Positions 47,839-60,800 of a stretch of 64,000 nucleotides of DNA are shown here, in pieces. The position numbers and the translations under genes are program-made. This stretch comes from Cardiocondyla obscurior (Eukaryota > Arthropoda > Insecta > Hymenoptera > Formicidae). The notes below the pieces were generated by a model. The model did no database searches. It saw only the letters and a list, made by a program, of their open reading frames with translations, and was not told where the DNA came from. Positions within the stretch are counted from its first letter, which is position 1, and the number at the start of each line of letters is the position of its first letter. The stretch lies in contig NC_091869.1 in the NCBI RefSeq assembly GCF_019399895.1, positions 8,060,001 to 8,124,000 on the forward strand, read 5' to 3'.

Positions 47839-50778
47839 TTACTTTCTAGAGAATGTGCCCCATATGTCAAAGCCTTTGCCCTTTTCGGCTGGTAACCAAT
47901 TAACTTTGGGAGGTATGTAAGGTGTGGGACCTTGACTAAAACCGAATATATCGCCGAGCAAACCCGTTGTGCTTTGAGACACAGCTGGTGCATTTGTGCT
48001 GTCATTGTTCAGAATTCCGTCGAGACCACCGCCTAGAAGATCTAATCCTATTCCTGTAGACTGTGGCGCAGGTGCCGGGGTGACCATTGTCGATCCACCT
48101 AAAGTACAATAAATGAATAAGTATAATAACCACGCTTTAAAAAAAAAAAAAAAAAACTAGAACATTTACACATAATTTATTTTAATAAGATTATTTCTTA
48201 TATTACTTAAACTTTTTTACTTTTATTTTTTATTCTTAATTAATACTTAAAATTCACTCACCAATATCCATGCTAAGAAGATCGCCGATTAGGGAATCCT
48301 GAGCGGGTATAACTTGCGCTGCGTGGGGTTGTGCAGTTGTACGAGTAGAGTCTTCGTTCGAATTGCTTCTAGCGGGCAAAGATTTTCTAGCACCAGCTGC
48401 TCTACCTTCTACAAATGCTGTGGGCGGTTTATGATATACTGACGCTAAGCTTGATATATGGCAAATCAATTCATCTAACAATGTCGGTTCCAGCAGATCA
48501 GTTTCTTCTGAGATTAGAGGCTTCTCTGCGAGCACTACTTCCTTAGCCGCTGCTGGATCAGTGCTAAGCAGCCGCCAATAGATGAAACCGCGATCTCGCA
48601 AATCAGGGTTGTCGGAATCTTGCGTGGCTAAACTAAGCACTTGTTGAACTAATTCCTGCGTATCTGTGGGCCTCTTGAGAAACAGTTTTACAATCGCGGT
48701 AAGCAATTGTAGTTGCACCTGCGTGTTCTCGTCGTGGAATCCCTCCAAAAAGCTCTCCAATAGTTCGTCAGCGTTGTCAATACGCTCCGCATACTCTCCA
48801 ATGATCCATATCATGGAAGCACGCGCTTCCGGTTCGTCGAGCGTATCCAGATTTTCGCACAGAGTTGAAATTATGCTTTCATATTTATTAGGATACTTGC
48901 GGAAAATATCTTTTATTACCACAATCGCTTCTTGAACAACGTAATTCACCTGAAAAAAATTAAAGGTGTTGAGAAATATATAAAATTCAATATTTTATTA
49001 CATATGTATATTTTAATATTTTTAATTTCATTACTTTTGTTTGTATTAGGTCCAATAATGTGGAAACACAACGCTCCGCTGATGGTTCGACTTTTATAGC
49101 ACAGCGACCAATGGCTCTTACAGCTTTCCTCACAAAGTCTACATCGACCTCGGTGGCATACTCTTTCAACTCTGATAGAACTTGCGCAATGTTAGCTTGT
49201 GACGCTAAACGAATCATAATGTCCAGCTTCTCCAATTTTACATAAATAGGATCATTATACTTGACAAAAAATACTTTCATTTCATGTTTCAAAATATCTG
49301 GTCGTTTCTGTACGATAAGATTGATATTTCTCAATGCAACGTATTGAACTTCCGGTTCGGAGCTCAATAATGTAACGAGAGGAGGCGCCAATTTCTTCGT
49401 AAGTGTTCCGACAAAATCCGATTCGGACTGCAGCATCTCCATTAATTTCATTAATACCTATTAATACAAAATTAATTTTTTTTTCTTTCTTTTAACAAAG
49501 ATATAAAAAAATAATTTCAAAAAAGAATAACGAAGAAATCGATAAGCTTATTTTAATTAGTTTTTAGAATTTGACGATTGATTTAATGTCATACGAAATA
49601 GAAATTCCTAAAAAATATAAAATAAGGCAAATCGTATGCTTCTTTTATCATATATCCAAATTTACTTTGACAGCAGAAAGCACAACTGCAGCATTGGCGT
49701 GCGCTAAACGTGGAGTAATACGTTCGCAAATGCTTTGTGCCTCACGATCATCTTTAGGTGAATAATTTGCTAATGAATCCAGGATGAAAACTTGGCCCCA
49801 TTCCGTACACTCGTTGAGCGCCGTTAGTAGTTTGTTTATGGTTTGCGCGTTCATTTCTACCAACGGTTGACCACTTGGACTGGCTTCGTTAATCTCGGAC
49901 AAAGCAGCTACTGCATTTGCAACAACCTAAACGACACGCGATAAATATTATTTGCAGCATCATCTTTTAATAACGATAAGTTATAATCTTTTTTTAATAA
50001 AAACTTTCTCGGTTATTTCTAATATTTCATCAAATATTTATTATATAGTATAACATAAACTTTAAAACGTTTTATTACTCGAGTATTTCATCAAGTTTTA
50101 TGACGCGAAAGAGGTGAGCTTTACATACCATTGGATTGCTGTCGGATAGAAGATCCTTCAACTGATCCAGAAATCCTTGATCCTCGACTAAAGCCGCGTT
50201 AATGTCATAAAGTTTGGCGACGCACACAGCTGCGGTCTTGCGTACATACGGGTCCTCGTCCTTCAAGCACTTGCGCAGCGGCTCGCATAGATACTCTGTT
50301 ATCTTGTCGACGCGTATGCAGCCCATCGTACGAACTGCTAGCGCGCGTATCAGCGGATTCGGGTCTTCGCAGTCCTGCGCAAAAATCGGGCAAGCCAGGG
50401 ATTCAAGTCTAGTCACAGTAGTGGCTATCTATCTCAACCCATGAACTTTAACAAAGTAGAAAGTAGCATTGGTACCTTTGTCATCGGAGATGTCGCTAGC
50501 TCCTTTTGCGTGTTAGAACGAAAAAGGTCAAATTGGTCACCGTCACCATTTTTCATTAAGTGTTAAATAATTATACTTATCAGTCATTTAAAGTAGTATG
50601 TAATCGAGAACTGGTCATTTTTTAAAGAGCACGAGATATCATTCTTCTTTCTCTCTTTCTTTACAATTGTTGCGGTATAATTTTGCGAATTAAGAATAAA
50701 GAATTAAGAATATTACATTCATATTAGCGCCATGCAAATAGAAATAACTTTAATGGTTGTATTATTTAACATGGGTGG

Positions 50779-50811
<33 letters not shown>

Positions 50812-52616
50812 TGTTAAAAATTATTTATATATTTACATATATTTATATTAATAGCGCATCATAAGATATTATTTGTAATACGAATTACATTCACGAATTA
50901 AATACACTGAAATTTTGAGTATGATACATATTGCGTGCAATTAATAAATATTATCTTTATACAAGCATCGATTGGTGATGCAGTCATACGTATAATATAA
51001 ACATTTAAGAAATGACAATTTTCATGCTGCTGCACATTAGAAATTTACGGATAAGAGTTAACGTCTGACACGAGATTATCATTCCTTGATTCTTAATTCG
51101 TATTGCAACTGCAACGTAATAATAAATTAATTTTATATACTTATATTGTAAAAAAAAAACAGCAGGGAAGAATGTACACTTTTGCTTCAAGCGTTTCGCA
51201 TGTAGATAAAAAATTGCGTGATCTCTCGAGAAAAGGTTACATGCTTAATTTTGAAAGAAACAAGACTACTTATGGAATACATTCTGGAATTTGGTTCCAT
51301 AAGGACGTTGTGAAAGTATGTAAAAAATATTTTACCGTTTATTAAGTATATAATTCAATTGTTTAAGTATAAAATTAATTCTTAAAACAACCAAAATCCA
51401 GACCCGTGCCCTTTGAAAAATAAACAATTCAGTCATAATGAACGAAAAAAATTACATTCCGTCCCATAACGCAGACAGCTCTGTGCAAACTGTAATTTGC
51501 AAAGCACAGTCTGTACACAGTGCGAGGCACGCTATAAAATATAACACAGTGAGGATGATATCTGATAAAGGAGATATTGTATTTACAATTCTGACGCCGT
51601 CATGGGGAATATGTAACGACAGACAATTTTTTTTTAATTGCCTCTCGTTATAAAGAGATCAAAGTCTTTTCAACATCATCCAAGTGTCATTAAGAAATAT
51701 TTAAGTAAATATGAGGATAAAAGTGCGTTATAAGTAAAATAGTGATGACGAATTGAGTGACGAGTTTCTAAGCTACGTTACCTTAACGAACGTGTTGACT
51801 GCCATGATGGCCATGTCCGGTTGGCTCTTGGCATAGTTCATCAGGTACAGATACACCAGCTTTTTCAATTCTAGATTATCGGTCTGCATACAGTTCACCA
51901 CGTCAGGAAATAGGGCAGATACATCTTTTCCTACCGTCATGGAAGCAATTACCTAAACAATTAATCAACAGGACATTTCTGCTGTTAAAATTTATCACAA
52001 CGCATAGAACAATACATTTTAATAAGTACACATCCGTCGATTTTATTATTTATATCATTTCTAAACTGCTATTATACATTTTTTTTTTTTTTTTTTAAGT
52101 TATTCGAATTTCATACATAATATATTTTACTACAAGAAGCAGAGTAATGCAATACTAGAGTACATGCTGAAACATTTATATATTTAATAAGTTCTTGTTT
52201 TTAAACTCAAACACAGCAAGTTTTTCAACTCATCTATGATATACATGACATATTTTTTCATACATTAATAAATTCAAAGATGATTAAGGAATTATTAAAC
52301 AAAATAAGAATATTATGCACAAAAAGTATTCTTGTAGAAAAAAGTTGAAATTATAAGACTCAAGTTTCCTCTTTTTATATTTTGTAACTTACCTGAGTAA
52401 TTACCTTCTATATATGTAAATGTTCTGCATAAAAATGCTTACTACTTGCATATTAAAAAATATTAAGATCAAAGTTATTACTGCAATAACAGATTTGCTT
52501 TATTTTACCTTTTTCACTGCTTCTTTTTTCTTTTCTTTCTTTTCATTGTTGAGTTCTGATTTCAGTTCAAATATCTCTCCCTTCTTCGTAGTGGTAAAAT
52601 ACTTGGAATCTGTCAT
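46861..52616 (-). CDS. AP-1-2beta (Bap): AP-1/AP-2 complex beta-adaptin, 923 aa
   Basis: Ten exons (52616-52509, 51952-51782, 50374-50129, 49926-49666, 49457-49035, 48949-48262, 48098-47843, 47700-47349, 47274-47083, 46935-46861) join in frame to 923 residues, close to human AP1B1 and AP2B1. The trunk (about 1-590) is an armadillo/HEAT solenoid with TVGKDVSALFPDVVNCMQT, IRVDKITEYL and YWRLLSTDP. The hinge carries the clathrin-box-like DSLIGDLLSMDIG. The C-terminal appendage contains VNWLPAEKGKGFDI, GGFAIQLNKNSFGL and LNELKIQPGNPDVT. In Drosophila one beta subunit serves both AP-1 and AP-2, in clathrin coats at the trans-Golgi/endosomes and plasma membrane; the same is likely here. Intron 2 (50375-51781) is long and holds a TG run; another intron has a (TA)n run. 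Convergent with eS27. Confidence 0.96.
47769..47830. repeat. (TA)n microsatellite
   Basis: About 31 TA units in a short intron of the beta-adaptin gene, ending close to the splice donor of the exon at 47843. Confidence 0.95.
48950..49034 (-). other. Typical short intron (beta-adaptin)
   Basis: An 85-bp intron between two large exons of beta-adaptin, given as an example of the compact introns in the housekeeping genes here, against the multi-kb introns of the gene at 1-16464. Confidence 0.8.
50778..50814. repeat. (GT)n microsatellite
   Basis: GT run with one A interruption in the long second intron of beta-adaptin. Confidence 0.95.
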
Positions 52617-54241
52617 CTTGTCTGTGGTACAGCATGTAACAAAACAATCATATAAATTTGCAGTCTTCAAGAATCCAGTAATTAAATATCTATAATCAAA
52701 TAACAACTTCTTACGTCATTAGTTTTTAATAAAAAAAAAAATGTTATATAAAAATTGTTTTAGAAAATTAAATTTTAATTTCCTTCAAGACACAACTACA
52801 ATTTAATTACATCAAATTAATGCAAAGGTCAATTGTGCAAAATTGAAATAGAAATGAGAAAATTTCTCGCCAGGAAATCTGAACGACTCGCGAAAGAGTA
52901 ACAGGAGGCTTTTGCACCTTGAAAAGAGAGAGAAAGGGGGAAGAGAAGAAGAGAAAGAGACGTCTACAGTAAAATTAAATAAGATTTAGCTATATAACGA
53001 ATCCGGGACTGGATCAATGTCCAGAATCTATGGTGCCGTAGCGCTAACTCCCCCGCCAAGCGACTCGAGCTGTCATTTAACGCGGGGGGACGTCTCAGGG
53101 GAGCGGATTATCACGGCAAGAGACGCGCGAGGGCGAGATAAGCGAGCGGCGTGGCGTGCGTGCGCGCGCGCGCGGATATATGCACGCCCGCACGCGAGAT
53201 AATAGAGCGGAATAAAAAAAGCGTTGAAACATTACGTAGAATCTCGAACGGTTGCATCTGGAGCGTGGCCGCTGCAGCTGCTCGCGCCGTGCCTCATTAA
53301 TTACCTGTCTATTTAACAGCGACTGACGACGGGGAGAAGGGGCGAGAGATTTTATCCGCGAACCGAAAACCGAAACGGGTGACGTCGTCCGCCCCCCGGG
53401 AAACTTTACGCTGCTTTGCGCCTCTGCTGGATGTGCGATGAGTGGTACACAATAACCAGAACACCTTATGAAACACTTTGGTCCTTGGGGCCACGCAGGC
53501 CTTGCGTAGTACGTACTAGCTAGGAGAGAGAGAGAGAAAGAGAGAAAGGTACGTGACAGGCCGGCTGTTTTCCGATTATCGATAAGCGACTCCACTCTAA
53601 TTGGACATAGGGTACGCATGTGCACTCGGCATTAGGCGATTAATTCACTCGACGAATGTTCTCTTCCTTTTACGCGGATCGACTTTAATTTTATTTTTAG
53701 TTATTTTTATCTCGCTTTAATTATATAAAATAACAAAAAATAAGTTAAATTAATGTCGATATGTGATTACTCAATCAAAGGTTACCTATTTAGCTTACAA
53801 TGTAAGCTAATCGCCTGATTCAGGCGATCGGTAGAGCGCTGTGATTGGTCAGCGCGCTAGGATTTTTTATCACCCCAAACGAAAGAACCAATCAACGTCG
53901 GCTTTAAGCGGTAACGATAAAATTGAGATTTAGCTATATCAGACATTACACCAATTTTTTATAGATATATCTTATATATAAGATATATCTTATATGGATA
54001 AAATATAGAATATATCCTATAGGATATATTCTAATTTTTTTATCAGTGGCGCGTCGGCAAAAATTGATTTCTTGAATTACTTTCCGCTGTACTCGATTAT
54101 CAGCTGCGTTTGTATCGTATGTTCATGGCACGTCTGTGCTGTTTGAAGCAGCGACGTGATCACATTAATTTCATTTCGGTACATATTTGAGATTACTGAT
54201 AGGAATATTAATTGTGGATTGCTTCTATTTAACTTAAAACG
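52617..54241. promoter_or_regulatory. Divergent promoter region of beta-adaptin and NDUFB10
   Basis: 1.6 kb between two opposite start codons. About 52980-53640 is a CG-rich island with a (CG)n core and GA-rich tracts (about 53522-53547), likely the beta-adaptin promoter and 5' UTR. About 53790-54031 carries four palindromes (separate entry). The NDUFB10 ATG follows at 54242. No credible coding exon in it. Confidence 0.5.
53791..54031. repeat. Cluster of four short palindromes upstream of NDUFB10
   Basis: Two adjacent 19-bp palindromes (53791-53809, arms TAGCTTACA/TGTAAGCTA; 53810-53828, arms ATCGCCTGA/TCAGGCGAT), a perfect 28-bp one at 53963-53990 built of AGATATATCTTATA and its complement, and a perfect 24-bp one at 54008-54031 (GAATATATCCTA and complement). 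They can each form a hairpin or bind dimeric factors. Confidence 0.8.
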
Positions 54242-55219
54242 ATGGCGGAAAAAGATAACATTATATACAGATTAATGAACTCGTTATTCTACGCATTGGA
54301 CGCACCCGTCACTTACGTCCGAGGTATTATCTAATCGCTTTGGTTATGTTGTTGCCTCGCAGGATTTCTAAATGCCCTTTTCCTCGTTTCACAGAAAAGT
54401 TTGTGGTGCCGAATCAAAAAAATTACCCGTGGTATCATCAGCAATATCGTCGCGTGCCGACAATCGACGAGTGTTACACGGACGACTTAGTTTGTTACAC
54501 CGAGGCGAATTGTCAATTCTTACGTGATAAGTAAATTGAAACTTTGAAATATTTGAATGAAATATTATAAGTAGAAAGCGAAGAATAGATATGCGTCGCC
54601 GGCGATATTAACATTAGGCAATAATCAAGTTATAGACTTTAATAACTTTTTTTTAGACAAGTAGAAAGTGAAATTCTGCGGATTCTGAGAAGTCGTTTTG
54701 AACAGTGTTCTTTCTATCACGGTGACACAGAGAAGCATGTTTGCGAGCATTTAAAAGATATTTACGAACAAGCAGCTGTAAATTGGTTTATAAAATGTAA
54801 GTTTAACATCTGCAACAAAAGTTATTCTGTAGAAATCGTAAACGTAATAAGAACTTTGAGTTCCGACTCTTTGTGGTCTTTATTAGTTCGTCAGAAATAA
54901 ACGAAAGTATTCTAATTTTATTTTAATTTAACTTATAAATCAAATAGATGTAAAATAACCTTTATTATTTAGTTTATATTTAAAAAATAATTTAAATGTT
55001 CGGAAAAAAACGCGAGAATGTTGCTAAATATTATATTAAATCCATCTCCTCTATTAGATAGCAATAAGTTTTAATACTGTTATAAATCAATACGCAGATG
55101 GCGAAATGGGAGTGGGGTTAAATGTGAAAGCTGCATACATGAAACAGAAACATCGCTTGATCTGGGAACGCCGTCATGGTCCAGTAGGTACCGGTATGAA
55201 GGGAACGGACAAAGCATAG
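54242..55219 (+). CDS. NDUFB10: NADH:ubiquinone oxidoreductase subunit NDUFB10 (PDSW), 159 aa
   Basis: Four exons (54242-54323, 54395-54530, 54657-54796, 55098-55219) join in frame to 159 residues, typical for the PDSW family. Recognisable pattern: VTYVREKFVV then YRRVPTIDEC with Cys at the start of the conserved segment, DLVCYTEANCQFLRDKQVE, and paired cysteines (QCSFYHGDTEKHVC) as in the disulfide-stabilised subunits of the intermembrane-space side. The subunit belongs to the membrane arm (proximal/distal PD module) of mitochondrial complex I and has no catalytic role. Complete and intact. Confidence 0.9.
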
Positions 55220-57868
55220 CAATTTATACCAATGTTGTAGATGATAATTTAATAGCAAACGCGGTCGCATACTATAGCGAGAATTGCTGGTTTGCTTAAT
55301 GTGTACAGACTTGTTACGAGTTAAAAACGGCGGGATAATAAAAGTAATTTATCAGAATTTTAATCTTTCACTTGCAATCACTATAACAATCCATATCTTG
55401 TAAATGATTTGTAAAACTATGTGTCACCTAAATTGCAAAATATTGCATGAATTAATCTTTCCTTTTATTCCTTCATTGTACAATATATAAAAAAGATTAA
55501 ACCTATTGTACATGTATATCAAATTAATTTATGAAATACTCATTTAGACACGATTCCATCGATGATTTATACATTCATTTGTTCTCGTTTGTTATTACGA
55601 TAAAATCGTCTCACATACATATGAATTTTTTTTAGAGATTTCTCCGTTTTGACATTATATTTTAATTAGAGTATTCATCCATTCATTTTGAATGCCGAAT
55701 TGCAAATTGAGTACGCATAAAACTTATTAGATATTTAGAACGTAAAAGAACCACTCATAGGATTTCTTACGCAGCGGCGTGTATTACACGAACTTAAAAT
55801 GCTTTGAATACAACGAATTAAAAGTTTCCTGTCATAGAATACCGCATCTTTTCTTTTTTCTTTTTTTTTTTTTTTTTTTCACGCAAATATAAAATACAAT
55901 TGAATTCACTATTATGCATAAATATATACGACACGTAACGAAACGATTTCTTTTAATAGAAATAAATTAACAAAGTATTAAAAAAAATTACTACACAAAT
56001 ACTACATGATCCTTGTAATTATTAGAATAACTGATGTCACTCAACACGAATTTTCTAGCGATCCAACGGAGATAACGCGAGAATCACGTATGTACATATA
56101 TATCTTTCGTTTTTAAATCTGTGTTTTTAAAAAAATAATGTATTACGATAAAGTGGTAAACTAGTATCGCATAAAGCTTGGAATCCATCGTAGCTATAAT
56201 CCTACAGTACGCTCTAATCGACTTTACACTGCAAAATTATTACACATCATGTCATATTTACAATAAACATGAAGTATATAAGATTAAAAGTGAGATCATC
56301 ACGCATTCATTCCATTTTGTACAATTCAAAAAGATTCGCACTCTCATTATACATCTTATTCTATCACTGAATATATCAGCAGAACGGTATAAAAATGAAT
56401 TCCACATCAGGCAGAGTCATAGACTCATGTACACTTCTCATCGCTATTCAAATGGAATACAGAAAAAAAAAAGAACGATATTGCGCAATGGATGCTGCTA
56501 AGATATTTGATACGAACTTTTGTCTCGTCTCGTTGTGAATAAAATCCCGTGATATTTATCGCCATTTAATAATTTATTGGACGAATTTGTCTCGACGACC
56601 ACTGTTAAAATTCATCTCTGGTCGTACTATCGCATTACATTTCTGCGATTTTGCTGCAAGCACTAATCCCAAAAACATTAAAGATTTCTCATTGATAAAA
56701 TTAATTTTGTTTTTTTACGTATTATGAAAATTACGTGGCAACGTATAACAGTGTAACATATTTCGATTTTGCATATTTGTCATCCACTGTATTCGTAATC
56801 ACATTCATTCACATGACACATTCGTGAAACTATACATTGAGCAGTAAAAAAAATGTATCAATTGTGAATGGCGAGAAATTCGATAAGAACGACGATTAAC
56901 AACGCGAATTAAACTGAGGGCTAATGGTAAATAAGAGAATTTACGCTTATCTTGTAATTGGCAACAATTATACGTAATATCTTTCTCGATCATACAGTAT
57001 GTCATGAATGCAAACTCACATTGTCTCTGACCATGTGAGCTTAGGCAAATTGAAAGAAGCGTTTCAACAATAATTTGATTATAAAAAAGAAAGTATGTAT
57101 ACATTTGACAATTACAGAATCTAGTCTAATATTCTCCTGTTTTCGTTTAACAAATATAAAATAAAAAAAGGAACAAGTATAAAAGTTAGATTTTTTTTTA
57201 TGATATGTATCGTTAATTAATCGCAACAAACAAGTAAAAATAGATTGTAAATTTGATACAAACGTAAATAAGATTAAAATTATATCAAGATTGTTAATAA
57301 AAATTAATACTAGATGCGATGTAAAGAAAATGAAAAATTACATGATTCGATAATGTATTAAGTTACGCTTCTTATTGTGTTATTTAAAGAAAGATTAATT
57401 ATTGCCATTCCAAGTTCCCTTCTTGATGTAGTATTTACTATCGTCGCACTTCTTTTTATACCCTATATCACAGTATGAAAAATGCTACACATTTTATAAC
57501 CATCAGTACGTCATTCGGTATAAACGTCGCTCACACCTATTACGATCCAAATTATATCAATCACGTATTTACTCGATGTATATTTTCATACTCTTTGAAA
57601 ATAATTCGTGCTATAATCGCTTTTCTTCATTTTGCATACATTTAATCTATACACATACTGGTTGTAAACTTTGAGTATAAATAAAGTATAGTACCTACCA
57701 TCCATAGAACAGTACATAGGTAATTTAATCTATTTTAGATGGCGATCTATCGAAGTCCGTTGAAGTTTATAGTTTCTTGTTGTCTCCATGAAGAAATCGA
57801 TTAAACATAATTTGGTTTTGATCCTGAGCTTATCACTTTTAACGTCTTTCTCTCTTGCGCACCTCTGC
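55220..57868. other. Non-coding interval between convergent NDUFB10 and MARF1
   Basis: 2.6 kb, AT-rich, containing 3' UTRs of both genes. Given the long MARF1 mRNA expected, much of it may be MARF1 3' UTR. No open frame here shows domains or conserved composition; a T-run lies at about 55860-55879. Confidence 0.5.
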
Positions 57869-60800
57869 TTATGACTCGATCGGCTGATTGAACTGAGCCG
57901 CCAGACGCCTCTTGCCTTTAACTAGCGAGACAAACATAGTTTTCTGATATTGTAAAGCGAATAAATTCACACGTACAATCATTTTGTCAAACATTTGTTG
58001 ACAAAATGTTATTTCTTTCTCTTTCTTTTCATTTTTTTTATTTTTTTTTTTATTTTTTAATGATACAGCTACTCACAAAGTTTACCAGAAGTGCTGTGAC
58101 TGTCGCTGCTCTCGTTATCATCGACAATATTGTCTTCGCTTTCGGAGTTTGCAAGATTGAATTGCATTCTCGAATTGGCATTTTTCTGACTATCTGCCAA
58201 TGTCTTCTTTTTGGGCGTTAACGACAGAGAAGGAAGTGGTAATTCCGACGGGTGTGGTGCAATGACAGATTTATGATAATAAGGAGAGGTAGGCGGGTAC
58301 AAAGGATTAGCTACAGCAGGCAATAGATTTTTCGTTGGTGACAACAAATTCGATATATCGTCGCTGGTTATAACCTGATTCCAACTTGGCAAGGTTAATT
58401 GAGGAACCTGAAAAAAAAAACCAGTTTTATAAATTTTCGAAGATATAAACACCTTTTTATATCTAAACGTATTCGATAGAGAGAAAAAAAAAAGTACCTG
58501 TACATTCGTGGAATGTTCATCTTGCGGATACGTAAATTTTGTCGGAGACCATAGTGACGATTCCTTACACACTACAACATCCTGTAAAAGAAAACGATTA
58601 ATCAATAGTATCAGTTAAATATATATCGAGGTAACTGTTAATATTATTAGGAACACTACCTCGGGCGGAGAATCGGGCTTAGGTGGAGGCGGAGGAAAAT
58701 TACGCATTATTGGTGTGCGTATCAAGCTGTTTAGAAAACTTTCACCGCCGCTTTGCGGAACTGGCCAAGTACTCGAGCATTCTTCCGAATTCGGTAAATT
58801 TTTCCAATGCTTATCACGAATTTCTGGCCATAGAGTTTTTTGAGAGGCTTTATCATCTCTTACTTTCCAAGAATTAACATTCGTCAATTGATTAAACCAT
58901 TTCTCGTGATCATCTATCATGTTCAGAGTATTAGCGGCATTTGCGCGGTAGGAAGAATCGCTTTCAAGCGAATCGGTGCTGGAATCCGTATCGTGATGAG
59001 ATAACATCTGTTTGTATATTAATGGCAAACGTATACCAACGGAAGCTTGATAAAAATGAAAAGCTCAAATTAGACAGTGAAATATTAAGATATGCAAGAA
59101 AAGTTTGTTAATTATTTTAATTATTTATTTACCGGCTAGTTTTTTATTTAGATAAATAATGGCTTCTTTTTTCCGTGTCTCTCTTATCGTTACAGTGCAA
59201 GGCAAGGCTTGTAAAAGTGCAGTTATTGTTGGAAAACCATACTGTGTAGGCTTGCAAGGTAAATTCATAACGTTGAAGTACAACGCATCAAACTGTGATA
59301 AAGACATTGTACCACCGTAATACATCATTACACGATAAAGCTCGCAAGCAAAGCGATGCAATGGTGTCAACTCGATATATTGTTCGTTATTTATTATTGT
59401 AAACTGAAAAATATATTTTTTTAATGTAATAATGCATTAAAAATGTTTCAATTTTTTAGAATATTTAATCAGTTGTACCTTAATAAATACCTTAGATGGC
59501 TACAAGTAGTGTAAAGTTATTAATAAATTTGTACATACCTGAACAACATTTCCAAGATTTTTCCTAAATTCATCTAAATTACATTGCTTCATATAATACT
59601 GAAAGTATCGCTGTATAAATTCTCTAACAAGCATTCTTTGTTGTGGTTGGTTCATTAACACACGTCGGCATTGGAGGGTTGTTTGTTGCAAATGCGACTT
59701 GTCTATCGTAATGATAGCTGGTCCTGTAGCCAAATCTATAACCTACAGCATAAAAAAAAATTTAGCAATGAATATTATCAATAAATATATCAATTATTAG
59801 ATTAATTGTACAATCATGTATACCTGAACGGTATCTACAAGCTTTTTCATAAGTTGTAACATCGAACTACAGCCGTACAATTCGGGACGTAGCGCGTAGC
59901 CAAATTGATGTTGGAACATATGTGCGATGCTCGAAATATTTACGCCGCTTCTAGAGCGCATCACTAATTTTGATATTTGCTCGGAAAGAACCTTAAGACT
60001 TTCCTTCTCGGTCAAGGATATCTGTCTCTCGCCTCCGTTCACTTCCTCGATCTTAACTACATCCGGAATCGCTTCAAATAACTCGATCAACTTGGTAAAT
60101 CCGTAATCCGACACGCGGCATTGATGGCCGAAATGATGATGATAAGAAGGTACAAACTTATTGAATAACATTCTACATTGTGGCGCATGCTGCAATAACT
60201 CGACCACCTATTAAATTACAAAGTTAAAAAAAATTCACAAAAAGTTTTAATATGATTAAAAGAAATGTTTTCAGTTTCACACCTCTTTAGCGAACAGTTT
60301 CGTTCGCTCGATTTCTTCGATAGTCTGTTCACGTTTAGGGATGGCTATCATTTTATCGCCGTTCTCTATGGATGTTACGACAACCGTGTTTTCCGACACT
60401 TCACCGAGAATGTCTTCGATATTGCATACACCGTAATCAACGATGTCCCATGGTTTTGCTAAAAAAAGATTTTATGTGTACCTATTTATTTAACTTTAAA
60501 AGATAAACCAAAAGCAAATACATATTACAGAAACGTATGTCGTACCTATTACTCGGGAATAAACGCTCGGAAATTCTGAAAGTACCACTTGTTTGCTCGC
60601 TTTAGATTTCAAAACTCGTAGTAAATCCGACGTGAATCTGCGAACTTGAGCACGATGCGATAATGTAACCACACGCTTATTGCCTTCTCCCATTACCTGA
60701 AACCCAACGATTTGCAAATTAATCTGATTTAGCAACTCGCAAGATTAAATTACTTACTTGAACAGTGGGCGTAAGCGCCTCTAGTAAATCTATTAATTTA

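Noticed and set aside
51103..51653. Two plus-strand open frames inside beta-adaptin intron 2
   Set aside because: No acceptor/donor logic, domain or compositional support; intronic AT-rich sequence with chance frames.
53017..53625. Open frames on both strands in the CG-rich island
   Set aside because: Frames overlap each other in a GC-rich promoter zone with few stop codons; Arg/Ser/Ala-rich and unlike any protein.
56178..56501. 107-codon open frame between NDUFB10 and MARF1
   Set aside because: Low-complexity composition typical of AT-rich UTR; no motif and no start context.
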